In this document: positions 26,050 to 34,520 of the stretch, in pieces | Position numbering within the stretch: the stretch's first letter is position 1 | How the letters are laid out: the number at the start of each line of letters is the position of its first letter | NCBI GenBank assembly: GCA_020072585.1 | Contig: JAIQGL010000003.1 | Location: 186,001-250,000, forward strand | DNA from: Terriglobia bacterium | GTDB taxonomy: Bacteria > Acidobacteriota > Terriglobia > Terriglobales > Acidobacteriaceae | DNA: 64,000 bases | Reading direction: 5' to 3' | Program-made: the position numbers and the translations under genes | Notes under the pieces: model-generated | The model's input: the letters and a program-made list of their open reading frames with translations, nothing else | Told to the model about the DNA's origin: nothing | Database searches by the model: none

Positions 26050-26763
26050 TCATCTCCAACCAACCACCCGTTGCGTGCTGGGTGCGCCCTTGGCTTGCAT
26101 GTGTTGCACGAACCATTCGGCGGCAGCAGTTACCACTTGCTCCAGTGCTCCACGTTCTTCAAATAAATGCGTAGCGCCCGGAACAATGTGTAATCTGTTG
26201 GGACAGTGCATCTTTGCCATTGCCTTCCTGTTGAGGGCCTGAACAGTTTCGTCTTTTCCACCAACAATCAGCAGTGTTGGAGCTTCTACCTGATCCAAAA
26301 ACTCGTCTGCCAGATCAGGACGTCCGCCGCGAGACACTACAGCGGTAATCTGTTGCTTTAACTCGGCCGCCGTAATCAGTGCAGCCGCGGCCCCGGTACT
26401 TGCTCCAAACAGGCCAATCGGCAACCGGCTCATCCCAGATTGACCGTGCAGCCAGCTGGCAGCCAGAGTTGACCGGCTGGCCAGCAGGGAGATATCAAAC
26501 CGGTACTGCATCGTATCTGCATCGATTTTCTGTTCTTCCTCCGTCAAAAGGTCGAGCAGCAAGGTTATGAGACCCCGCTTGTGGAGCTCTTCCGCGACAT
26601 AGCGGTTTCGCGGACTAAAACGACTGCTTCCGCTGCCATGCACAAAGAGCACGATTCCCATGGCATCGGGTGGCACTCGAAGATCGCCGTGAAGGACCAA
26701 ATTTTCGATTGGGATTTGAACAGGTGTAGCTAGTTCAGATGGACGGTGAAATTTAATCGTCAT
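26050..26763 (-). CDS. Dienelactone hydrolase-family alpha/beta hydrolase
   Basis: The 237-residue product has an alpha/beta-hydrolase fold: VLFVHGSGSSRFSPRN (oxyanion region), nucleophile elbow GLFGASTGAAAAL (GxSxG), acid in LLIVGGKDETV, and the His in PGATHLFEE. It overlaps the stop of a phosphoribosyltransferase gene by four bases. This pair, sometimes fused, is common in soil bacteria and often next to stress genes; its substrate is not established. Confidence 0.87.
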   Translation of the reverse strand: MTIKFHRPSELATPVQIPIENLVLHGDLRVPPDAMGIVLFVHGSGSSRFSPRNRYVAEELHKRGLITLLLDLLTEEEQKIDADTMQYRFDISLLASRSTLAASWLHGQSGMSRLPIGLFGASTGAAAALITAAELKQQITAVVSRGGRPDLADEFLDQVEAPTLLIVGGKDETVQALNRKAMAKMHCPNRLHIVPGATHLFEERGALEQVVTAAAEWFVQHMQAKGAPSTQRVVGWR

Positions 26764-27443
26764 GCGACACCTCTTTTATTTGACTTGCTCACGGCTGCCA
26801 ATGTCTGGGCTGAGCGCAGGAGAAGCGCGTGGACTTCAGAATCCTCAGTTTGAACAAAGTGCTGGTAGAACTCACCGATGCTAAAAAACCACTCAGGCTT
26901 CAGGGGACAAACAAATTCATCAGCAGCTCTGCTCATTTGCTCATCCGCATGGAGCGGCGCTACCGGTACGGCCACCACGATCTTCTTCGGCTCAAGCGTT
27001 CGCAGAGCATTGATGGCTGCCAGCATACTCGACCCGGTGGCTATGCCATCATCCACAAGGATGACGATCTTTCCCTGGACAGAAATACCTGGCCGGGCGC
27101 CGCGATACATCCGCTCACGCCGTTGTAACTCGGCTTCCTGGGCCGCAATTGTGGCTGCAATCTCTTGCTCGGTAATCCCAAGTTCAGCAACCACCTGCCG
27201 GTTGATGAACCGGACTCCACCACTGGCAATTGCGCCCATGGCGAGTTCTTTTTGTCCGGGCGTGCCCAGCTTACGCACCAGCAGAATATCGAGCGGTGCG
27301 TGGAGTTCCTTAGCTACTTCAAATGCCACGGGTACGCCGCCGCGAGGAATACCGAGTACTAATACGTCCTGGCGGTTTGCGTACTGGCTAAGCTCTTTGG
27401 CCAACTGCTGGCCTGCGTCAACTCTGTCAAAAAACATATGCAC
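26760..27443 (-). CDS. Phosphoribosyltransferase-family protein
   Basis: The 227-residue product matches stand-alone PRTase-like proteins: DVLVLGIPRGGVPVAFEVA near the N-terminus and the PRPP loop IVILVDDGIATGSSM (about residue 120). It ends in FYQHFVQTEDSEV, typical of this subgroup, which is unlike classic purine or pyrimidine enzymes. The substrate is unknown. It is the first gene of a two-gene operon with the alpha/beta hydrolase. AAAAAGGTGTGCAT precedes the ATG. Confidence 0.87.
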   Translation of the reverse strand: MHMFFDRVDAGQQLAKELSQYANRQDVLVLGIPRGGVPVAFEVAKELHAPLDILLVRKLGTPGQKELAMGAIASGGVRFINRQVVAELGITEQEIAATIAAQEAELQRRERMYRGARPGISVQGKIVILVDDGIATGSSMLAAINALRTLEPKKIVVAVPVAPLHADEQMSRAADEFVCPLKPEWFFSIGEFYQHFVQTEDSEVHALLLRSAQTLAAVSKSNKRGVA

Positions 27444-27718
27444 ACCTTTTTGAAATAGTGCTACTTTATGGCGGACGCGGCAGTGACACAGGTCACATCA
27501 GCTTGTGAGTGGGAAGTGGGTGAACCCACCGAGCTACAAGGCGAGGGTCCATGCGAGGATTTTGTACACGCTGAAAACTCGAAAAATGCCGGGACGCGAA
27601 GAATGAATGTTCACTCCTGCGCAGGCTGTTCCGAAACGGGAATCGCCGCTATTAAAAGAGATTTTGCTGCATCGCAGGCCATGCCGGGCGCTAGAATTCC
27701 TATTCGGAAGGAGACTGT

Positions 27719-28141
27719 ATGTCAAAAAAACTGCTTGTAGTGGTTCTTCTTTTGTCCGCGGTTGCTGCTATGGCGGCAACGACTGACTCCAACGCACAAC
27801 AGTCAACGACTACTTCAGGTATCAGGACCTATCTGATGCCGGACCTCTCGTTCAAAAGCGTGTTTGTGCTGGATATGCTGCCGCAACCTGAGGCCCTGGC
27901 GCTTCAAGCTGACAACTTCGGTACTCCAAGGAAGCGTGGGACCTGCCGGTGCAGTTGTGGATTCCCCTGCGCGACCGATGCCGACTGTGGTGGAGCAAGC
28001 TGCGATCCGTTCATTACTTGTTGCGCGCGCAAATCGCAAAACCCGGAAGCCGAGTGGTTTACCCGGAGCTTTGAATCTTCTTCACACAAAACTCAGTCAG
28101 ACGAAATCCTCAGGGAGATAGTCAAAGCGGAGTGCAAATAA
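27719..28141 (+). CDS. Small Cys-rich secreted protein
   Basis: The 140-residue product has a signal peptide (MSKKLLVVVLLLSAVAAMA). Its centre is a cysteine cluster, CRCSCGFPCATDADCGGASC followed by CC, with nine Cys in about 30 residues plus one at the C-terminus. The pattern suggests a disulfide knot or metal site. A strong ribosome site (GGAAGGAGACTGT) supports the start. I do not know the family. A short peptide precursor processed from this protein is possible but unsupported. Confidence 0.72.
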   Translation: MSKKLLVVVLLLSAVAAMAATTDSNAQQSTTTSGIRTYLMPDLSFKSVFVLDMLPQPEALALQADNFGTPRKRGTCRCSCGFPCATDADCGGASCDPFITCCARKSQNPEAEWFTRSFESSSHKTQSDEILREIVKAECK

Positions 28142-28150
28142 TATTGCGGT

Positions 28151-28182
28151 CTCCGGCGGGCTGGAGATCGGGTCCGCCGGAG
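28151..28182. terminator. Strong hairpin between convergent genes
   Basis: CTCCGGCGG (28151-28159) pairs exactly with CCGCCGGAG (28174-28182). There is no T tract. It may end transcripts from both sides between the Cys-rich protein and the serine hydrolase-like gene. Confidence 0.45.
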
Positions 28183-28185
28183 CGC

Positions 28186-29685
28186 TTACCTCATCTGCCT
28201 ATGAAACGTTCCCGGATCGCCATCGCCTATGCGATCACCTGCCAGCGGAAAGCCCGGCGACTCCATCTTCATTGACGCGGCGCGGTCATTCTGTAGCACA
28301 AATGACACATGAGCCTGCGGCGATGATCGCATGGCGAAGCTGCCGTCATCCTGTTTCAAAAGACGTTCCGGGCCTTCACCCAGCGGCTGGATCATGAGGC
28401 GTCCGTTCTCGTCGAACACGCGATACGTGCGGCGATATTGCGCGAACGAATCATGCAGGTTGGCTGACACGCGGTCGAGCTTGAGCACAAACGTTCCCGC
28501 AAGCTGTTTGCGTTCAGCGCCGGACACAGGCTTGTCGGCAAGTGTGCGGTCGGCAGCGGGCTTGGGATCAGGAAGCGCAGGCAGACCGAGAATCGCGCGG
28601 CCCAGAGCGCGGGTAATGGCGTAAGCGTTCTGATCTTCAGTATTGGTCAGCACCACGATGGTGAGTTGGTCGTCAGGGAAGTCATACAGGCTGCCGCTGT
28701 AGCCCATGAGCGATCCGTGCTGGCCGATGCGGCGATGGTCTTCCTCATGGTTCAGGATCATGGCGAAACCATATTGCGCTTTGGGGTCCTGCGCGGACAT
28801 CTGCGCGGCAGCGCCTTCCGCAGTGGACATTTGCTTGAACGTCTCCGGACGCACAAGGTTCTTGTCTTTGATCGACCGCCATAGTTGAAGCAGATCGCCA
28901 ACGGTGCTACAGAAGCGCAGATCAGAGTTATAGGCCATGCCGTTTTCACGGGCCTCAACATAGCCGGTGCTGATTTTGCGATATGCGTGCGAAAGCCCAC
29001 GTGTCAGCGTGAAATCGTCACAATATGTAGTGGACTTCACGCCGGCGGGCTTGAAGATGTTTTGCTGCACGTAGTCAGGGAAGCTCTGGCCGGTGACGCG
29101 CTCAACGATGGTAACCAGAAGCTGAAAGCCGGAGATGGACCAGTCCCATTTCTTACCTGGCTCGTTGACCCAGTTCTTGCCGGCATAGAGCGCCATTACT
29201 TCGTCCAGCGCTTTGGGTTGGCGGCTGGTGGCTTCAATGGGATCGCCCAGATAGTGGTAGTCCACGATGCCGGAAGTATGGTTCAGCAGATGGCGGATGG
29301 TGACATGATGGCCCTGCAAAGGAAATTCCGGGACGAATTTGGAGATGTCATCATCCAGAGAGAGCTTGCCGCGCTCCACCTGCTGCATCACGGCAATGCC
29401 GGTGAAAGGCAGCATGGGACCAACCACGTGGTAAACGGTTTCGTCCTTGGTCGGGACTTCCAGGCCGAGATCGGCAAAGCCATATCCTTTATGCAACAGA
29501 ATACGGTCGCCGCGCGCCACCAGCACGGAAGCGCCCACAACATGCTCCCGGGCGATGACCTGTTTGACAATGGCATCCAGGTCAGCAGATGGGTTCGCGC
29601 CCTGGAGAGCATTGGCTGCGGTGGAACAAAGAAGTGCGAAGGCAAGCGTGAGAATGGTTGACTTTGAAATGGTTGTCGTGCACAT
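28186..29685 (-). CDS. Serine hydrolase-like (class C beta-lactamase fold) protein, catalytic motifs lost
   Basis: The 499-residue exported protein has the family frame: KGYGFADLGLEVPT, VERGKLSLDDDISKF, ITIRHLLNHTSGI-like VTIRHLLNHTSGI, and GQHGSLMGYSG near the HxG motif. At the nucleophile, where relatives have GSxxKxFT, it reads VVGPMLPFTG, so both Ser and Lys of SxxK are absent. The YxN motif region reads WDWSISGFQLL instead of YSNxGYxLL. It is therefore probably not a hydrolase. Signal peptide: residues 6-27. A role as a binding protein is inference. Confidence 0.85.
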   Translation of the reverse strand: MCTTTISKSTILTLAFALLCSTAANALQGANPSADLDAIVKQVIAREHVVGASVLVARGDRILLHKGYGFADLGLEVPTKDETVYHVVGPMLPFTGIAVMQQVERGKLSLDDDISKFVPEFPLQGHHVTIRHLLNHTSGIVDYHYLGDPIEATSRQPKALDEVMALYAGKNWVNEPGKKWDWSISGFQLLVTIVERVTGQSFPDYVQQNIFKPAGVKSTTYCDDFTLTRGLSHAYRKISTGYVEARENGMAYNSDLRFCSTVGDLLQLWRSIKDKNLVRPETFKQMSTAEGAAAQMSAQDPKAQYGFAMILNHEEDHRRIGQHGSLMGYSGSLYDFPDDQLTIVVLTNTEDQNAYAITRALGRAILGLPALPDPKPAADRTLADKPVSGAERKQLAGTFVLKLDRVSANLHDSFAQYRRTYRVFDENGRLMIQPLGEGPERLLKQDDGSFAMRSSPQAHVSFVLQNDRAASMKMESPGFPLAGDRIGDGDPGTFHRQMR

Positions 29686-29743
29686 GGCTAGCGATTATAG
29701 CCGCGAAGGCTTCCTCGCCTATACGCCCGCATGATTTAAAATC

Positions 29744-30739
29744 ATGCCTCACATGAATTCATTTGACGCACTGCTGGTTGTCTCTTTTGGCGGGCCGGAG
29801 AAGCACGAAGACGTTCTGCCGTTTCTGGAAAACGTTTTGCGCGGAAAGAACGTCCCGCGTGAGCGGATGCTGGAAGTGGCGGAACACTATTACCATTTTG
29901 ACGGGCGCAGCCCCATCAATGAACAGAACAAGCAGCTGATTGCCGCGCTGGAGCAGGAATTCAGGAGCCACGAAATCGATATGCCGGTCTACTGGGGGAA
30001 CCGCAACTGGGATCCGCTGCTGCCTGAGACGCTGAAGCAGATGCATGCGGACGGTGTTCGTCGTGTAGCGGCGCTGGTCACCTCGGCGTTTGGATCATAT
30101 TCAGGCTGCCGTCAGTATCGTGAGGACATAGCTCGCGCGCAGCAGTCCACAGGCTTGCAGGAACTGGTGATCGAAAAACTCCCGAACTTTTGTGACCGGC
30201 CTGAGTTTATTGAAGTGATGATCGATCGCGTTCGTACAGCGATGACCGAGCTGCCCAATGCCGAGCAGCTTATCTTTACCGCGCACAGTATTCCCGTGAG
30301 CATGGCCGATGCCTCGCCGTATGTTCGGCAGCTCAAAACGGCCAGCGCGCTTGTGGCGGCTGCCTGCGGCATGAGCAATTGGACGCTTGTTTACCAGAGC
30401 CGCAGTGGCCCGCCCACACAGCCCTGGCTTGCGCCAGACATCTGCGAATACTTGCGTGCGCAGCATGCGGCCAAAGTGCGCAGCGTAGTTGTGTGCCCCA
30501 TTGGCTTCATGTCAGACCATATGGAGGTGCTCTACGATCTTGATACTGAAGCGCGCGCTCTCTGTGACGAAATCGGCCTGAAGATGGTGCGCGCAGGCAC
30601 AGCGGGCTCGCATCCAAAACTGGCCGCTATGGTTCGCGATATGGTTTTGAACGCGCCCACGTCAGCGGTCCTGGCACATTGTGAAGAGGGCTGTTGTCCC
30701 ACGCCGCAACGTCCGGCGGCGGGGAGGCCATCGCATTAG
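29744..30739 (+). CDS. hemH: Ferrochelatase
   Basis: HemH inserts Fe(II) into a porphyrin in the last step of haem synthesis. The 331-residue product has VVSFGGPEKHEDV, the DGRSPINEQNKQL segment, TSAFGSYSGCRQYREDI, LIFTAHSIPVSMAD (catalytic His), YQSRSGPPTQPW and VCPIGFMSDHMEVLYDLD. A C-terminal CEEGCCPTP could ligate a 2Fe-2S cluster, as known for some ferrochelatases. The 3' end overlaps the convergent VCBS-repeat gene by four bases. Confidence 0.95.
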   Translation: MPHMNSFDALLVVSFGGPEKHEDVLPFLENVLRGKNVPRERMLEVAEHYYHFDGRSPINEQNKQLIAALEQEFRSHEIDMPVYWGNRNWDPLLPETLKQMHADGVRRVAALVTSAFGSYSGCRQYREDIARAQQSTGLQELVIEKLPNFCDRPEFIEVMIDRVRTAMTELPNAEQLIFTAHSIPVSMADASPYVRQLKTASALVAAACGMSNWTLVYQSRSGPPTQPWLAPDICEYLRAQHAAKVRSVVVCPIGFMSDHMEVLYDLDTEARALCDEIGLKMVRAGTAGSHPKLAAMVRDMVLNAPTSAVLAHCEEGCCPTPQRPAAGRPSH

Positions 30740-31896
30740 CGATCACGATCCCGATCGCGATCTCTATCACGGTCGCGGTCTCTATCACGATCTCTATACC
30801 GGTCGCGGCCGCGATCTCTATCACGATATTGTCTCTGATCTTCTCTGCATCCAGAGCCCAGGTCGCCGTAAAACGCGCCCCTGGTCCAGTCTTCCGGGGA
30901 AAGAAATCTTTCCCCATCAGAGAGGCGGACTGTAATGCCGGAAGGGTTCACGACTACGGCGTCGGCCTTGCCATCGCCGTCAACGTCAGCAAATGCCGTG
31001 GCAATCGAGCCGTAGTAGGGTTGGCGGAGCCAGACTCTGGCCGGCAAAAACCTTCTGCCATCGGAGAGGCGCACGGCAACCTCATTGGCATTCACCACGA
31101 TTGCATCGGCCTTGCCGTCTCCGTTGACATCGGCAAAGTAGACGGAGTTTCCAACGCTGCCAAAGTAGGGATCCATGGTCCATAGTTCGGCGCGTTCAAA
31201 ATGTTCACCGTCAGAGCGGCGTACGGCAATTCCGTTGGTGTTTACCACAATGGCATCTGCCCGGCCGTCACCGGTCACATCCGCAAAATAGTTGCCCAGG
31301 CCACCCATATAAGCGTCTCTGGTCCACTGTTCACCGCGCAGGAACCTTGATCCATCAGAACGGCGGACGGTGATGCCTGAAGGGTTCACTACGATTGCAT
31401 CGGCTTTGCCGTCTCCGGTAACGTCCGCAAAGAAATTGTTCACGTGGTTCACGGCAACGCCAAAGTATCCTTCGTGAGTCCAGAGGTCGTGCTGCACGAA
31501 CTGTGTGCCATCGGAAAGGCGGACAGCAACTTCAGTTGTATTGGAGACAATCGCATCCGCTTTGCCGTCACCGTTGACATCGGCAAAGTAGATGTTTTGA
31601 TGTCCTGATGTATCGGTCCCAAAATAAGGCTGCTGTACCCAGCTTTCATCCCGCCGGAAACGCCGGCCGTCAGAGGGGCGCACGGTCACACCATTGGAAT
31701 TGATGGCGATTGCCGCCGCCTTATGCTCGCCTGTGACATCAGCGAACTGTATCCCCAGGGCGGAAGGCGTGCATCCTGAACGTCGTTGGGCCATCACGCT
31801 GGGGGGCATTACGCTTGCACTGACGCAAAGTATCAAGATCGCGCAGCCAGCAAACAGCCTGGGGACGCGTACAACATAATTGGAACTGGTGTTCAT
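30736..31896 (-). CDS. Secreted VCBS/FG-GAP-repeat protein with Arg-Asp tail
   Basis: The 386-residue product has a signal peptide and six repeats of FADV(T/N/D)GDGKADAIVVN, each with a Dx(N/D)xDG-like calcium loop, predicting a beta-propeller or lectin-like fold. From about residue 357 the chain turns into a run of alternating Arg and Asp, about 30 residues with occasional Gly or Tyr, ending at the stop. The ATG at 31896 is preferred: CGGAGG stands five bases upstream. The gene is convergent with hemH and overlaps it by TTAG. The tail's DNA is a GATCGCGATC-type short repeat prone to length change. Confidence 0.85.
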   Translation of the reverse strand: MNTSSNYVVRVPRLFAGCAILILCVSASVMPPSVMAQRRSGCTPSALGIQFADVTGEHKAAAIAINSNGVTVRPSDGRRFRRDESWVQQPYFGTDTSGHQNIYFADVNGDGKADAIVSNTTEVAVRLSDGTQFVQHDLWTHEGYFGVAVNHVNNFFADVTGDGKADAIVVNPSGITVRRSDGSRFLRGEQWTRDAYMGGLGNYFADVTGDGRADAIVVNTNGIAVRRSDGEHFERAELWTMDPYFGSVGNSVYFADVNGDGKADAIVVNANEVAVRLSDGRRFLPARVWLRQPYYGSIATAFADVDGDGKADAVVVNPSGITVRLSDGERFLSPEDWTRGAFYGDLGSGCREDQRQYRDRDRGRDRYRDRDRDRDRDRDRDRDRDR

Positions 31897-32136
31897 GCAA
31901 GCCTCCGAATTTTCAATGCCCACTGCGTCCGGCTACTCTGTTCTGGCGCACTAAAGGCCAATGGCCTTATGGCTATTCAAGTGTCAGAATGACCGGGAAG
32001 CAGGATCATACTATGCACTCTCGGTTGCGCAAACAAGATTTCCTCCGGTGTTGACCCTGAGGGGTTACCATCGGAGGAAACTGTGGCCATGGCGTGTCTT
32101 GGCTGGCGCTGCCAGCCCGGATTTTGCCATCCGTTG

Positions 32137-33216
32137 TTAGCGCTGGTTCGCGGCAGAGGCCTGCGGCGGCATTGCGGAAAAACTGTCTGCCAGCGCTTCT
32201 TCACATGTATGTTCGATTACCGAGCGGTAGTGCTCGCCCAGAAAGACGCGCAGGCGCGCTGTATCCATGGTGCTGGAGCCAAGCAGGTAGGGAAGCGCTT
32301 CTGGAGGGATATCGGAAACGCCCAGGTCCCAGAGCAGACGCAATGCCTGCTTGCAGATGGTCTTGGCAGGCACGCGCTGGACCTCAATTTTGGCGATGTC
32401 AATGCACCGGCGCAGCTCCAGCGGATCGCCGCGTCCGGCAACGTTCAGTATTGTCAGTTTTGGGTCAGCCAGCTTGCGGCGCAGAATATGCGCGATCAAA
32501 CGGGCCATGTCGTCCACGTGGACAAACTGGAATTTGTGTTCCAGATAGTCACCGCGTGAGGGCAGCCATAACGGCAGGCGTTTGCCCTGGCGGCGCAGCC
32601 GCTCTGCCAGGCGTCCTTTGCCTCCGGGAATGCCGCGTAACACGCCGAGCTGATAATTTTGTACCGTTGCACCGGCATAGACATGCGGACGCAGAATATA
32701 CGTCTTGCACTTCATGCCCTTGGCGCGTGCCTGCACGGTGCGGTCCGCTTCCTGCTGATGCAGCGCATAGGGCAGGCTCTGTGCGTTTAACGGTGAGTCT
32801 TCCGTGGCGGGCTTGGTCAGCTCCGGGCCGTAGACCAGCGCGCTGCTGGGGAAGATGAATTTCTCAATTCCTCCCAGCATGCGGTTGTGCTCGGCAATAG
32901 CTTCTGTAACGCGGCTGGTTCCGGCCACATTCATGAGCCACATGCGTTTCTTGTCGATCACACCTGTTCTCAACGGATCCAATACAAACGCCAGATGCAC
33001 TACCGCTTCCGGACGGTAGGAACTCATGAGTTCCAGCAATTGATCGCACGAGCGCTCTTCGGCCAGATCGATTTTTTCAAATCGAAGGACAGAAGCAGGC
33101 TCCTCCATCTCGCGGATGTCCGTGCCAACAATCTTGAAATCCGGTAGTTGCTTGAGCAGACGAAGTCCCAGATTGCCTGAGATTCCTGTGATCAGCACTG
33201 TCGGTTTTTCGGACAT
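32137..33216 (-). CDS. NAD-dependent epimerase/dehydratase
   Basis: The 359-residue SDR-extended protein starts TVLITGISGNLGLRLL, the nucleotide-binding GxxGxxG, and has the downstream VHLAFVLDP and FIFPSSALVYG, then LPYALHQQEAD where YxxxK would be expected. There the Tyr is present but the Lys is not obvious. It resembles UDP-sugar or cell-wall-related epimerases. The foldase gene follows after a 3-bp gap on the same strand. Substrate unknown. Confidence 0.83.
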   Translation of the reverse strand: MSEKPTVLITGISGNLGLRLLKQLPDFKIVGTDIREMEEPASVLRFEKIDLAEERSCDQLLELMSSYRPEAVVHLAFVLDPLRTGVIDKKRMWLMNVAGTSRVTEAIAEHNRMLGGIEKFIFPSSALVYGPELTKPATEDSPLNAQSLPYALHQQEADRTVQARAKGMKCKTYILRPHVYAGATVQNYQLGVLRGIPGGKGRLAERLRRQGKRLPLWLPSRGDYLEHKFQFVHVDDMARLIAHILRRKLADPKLTILNVAGRGDPLELRRCIDIAKIEVQRVPAKTICKQALRLLWDLGVSDIPPEALPYLLGSSTMDTARLRVFLGEHYRSVIEHTCEEALADSFSAMPPQASAANQR

Positions 33217-33219
33217 GGC

Positions 33220-34353
33220 TTATTTCGGCGGAGCTGAACCTTGTGGCGCTGGCCGGGACGCTCCTGCACCCGGCGACGTCGAAGGCGGCATGATAGGCGT
33301 CGTGGGATGGGCCTGTGGCGGCATTGCTAGCGGCGTCGCCGCGGATTTGGGACCAAAATAGGTGTCATTCAGGTCGGCATGGATTGGATCGAGCACGCCC
33401 TTGTTGGCCGCGTCCAGATGTTCCTTGTGCAGCGCCGCGATGATCTCATTCTTTACCTGGGCCAACGCCAGAGTCTCCCGGCCCTGTAGTTTATAGAATT
33501 GAAAGCCCGCGGGCTCTGTCTCTACTTTTGTGACCTCGCCGGACTTGAGGGCAAAGATGTCCTGTTCAACGTTGGGTGGGAACCCTGATCCGTGTCGTTT
33601 CATGCCCATATCTGTATTGAGTGAAGGCGGAGGAAGCCCCAGCGTTTTGTAGGCTTCCTGTTGGAGTTTGTCCAGGTCTTCACCTTTGGCGGCGCGATCG
33701 CGTAAGCCGTTGGCGGTCTGTTGTCCGCGTTGCACAAAATCGTCCAGGCCTTCGCGCGGCGCCTTGGGATTCACGCGTGGAATAAACACGCGGCTCAGTT
33801 TGACTTGCTCGAATTTGGCAATGTTTTGTTTGTAATAATTCTCTAGCTCAGCGTCAGAGGGGCTGCGGTATTTTTCTTCAACCGTCCGGCGATACCCTTC
33901 CGCCAGACTGTTTACGCGCACCACGCGCATCAGTTCCTGGAATTTCGGGTCTTTATCCAGCCCCAGTTTTTCCGCTGCGTCAGCAAATGCCATGATCTGC
34001 ACATATCGCTCAGCCAGATTGCGGACTGCCACCGGAGGCATGGGAGCACCGCTCTGATTTACGGCCCCCAGGATCTTTTCAAATTGCTCCTTGGTCAGCA
34101 CCGTAGCGCAGGAGTCACCGCTCTTGCCTGGGGAGTTAGGACAAAAACCGTGAATCGTGATCACAGCTTCTGTGGCCCCTACCGCTTCCGGGTGGGCCTG
34201 CGTCGCAGACTGCGCCAGTGGGTTGGTTCCTGGCGTCGCTTGGGGGCGTGCCGCCGTGTGGCTTTGCGTATCTTGTGCGGGCGAGACCGGGGCCGGAGAT
34301 TGTGCTCCTGCTGTAGCACCAGCTAAGAAAAAAATCACAAGACTTCGCATCAT
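33220..34353 (-). CDS. Exported PpiC/SurA-like foldase, copy B
   Basis: The 377-residue product has a signal (MMRSLVIFFLAGATAGA), a Pro/Ala-rich linker, a SurA-N-like helical region (LTKEQFEKILGAVNQ; LAERYVQIMAFADAAEKLGL; AELENYYKQNIAKFEQVKLSR) and a parvulin-like end (GSGFPPNVEQDIFALKSGEVTKVE, with GFQFYKLQGR). It probably assists outer-membrane protein folding in the periplasm. It is clearly a paralogue of the gene just upstream. The start at 34353 is inferred from the signal peptide. Confidence 0.85.
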   Translation of the reverse strand: MMRSLVIFFLAGATAGAQSPAPVSPAQDTQSHTAARPQATPGTNPLAQSATQAHPEAVGATEAVITIHGFCPNSPGKSGDSCATVLTKEQFEKILGAVNQSGAPMPPVAVRNLAERYVQIMAFADAAEKLGLDKDPKFQELMRVVRVNSLAEGYRRTVEEKYRSPSDAELENYYKQNIAKFEQVKLSRVFIPRVNPKAPREGLDDFVQRGQQTANGLRDRAAKGEDLDKLQQEAYKTLGLPPPSLNTDMGMKRHGSGFPPNVEQDIFALKSGEVTKVETEPAGFQFYKLQGRETLALAQVKNEIIAALHKEHLDAANKGVLDPIHADLNDTYFGPKSAATPLAMPPQAHPTTPIMPPSTSPGAGASRPAPQGSAPPK

Positions 34354-34520
34354 CCTAAAAGTGAACCTTCCTGCTAAATCGATGAAAGAAAGGGGAGCCA
34401 CGTCATCCTAACATAAAGAGTTTTTGCGGAAATGGTCCCCGCCGCTCCATCGTGCTCAGCCTTCCGTGTCCTGTTGGTCCAGCATCATGAACTCTCGCAA
34501 CAGATGATTCCGCGCATAGT

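Noticed and set aside
27468-27740. Plus-strand frame of 90 codons before the Cys-rich protein
   Set aside because: It overlaps the well-supported start at 27719, lacks a ribosome site and has no recognisable features.
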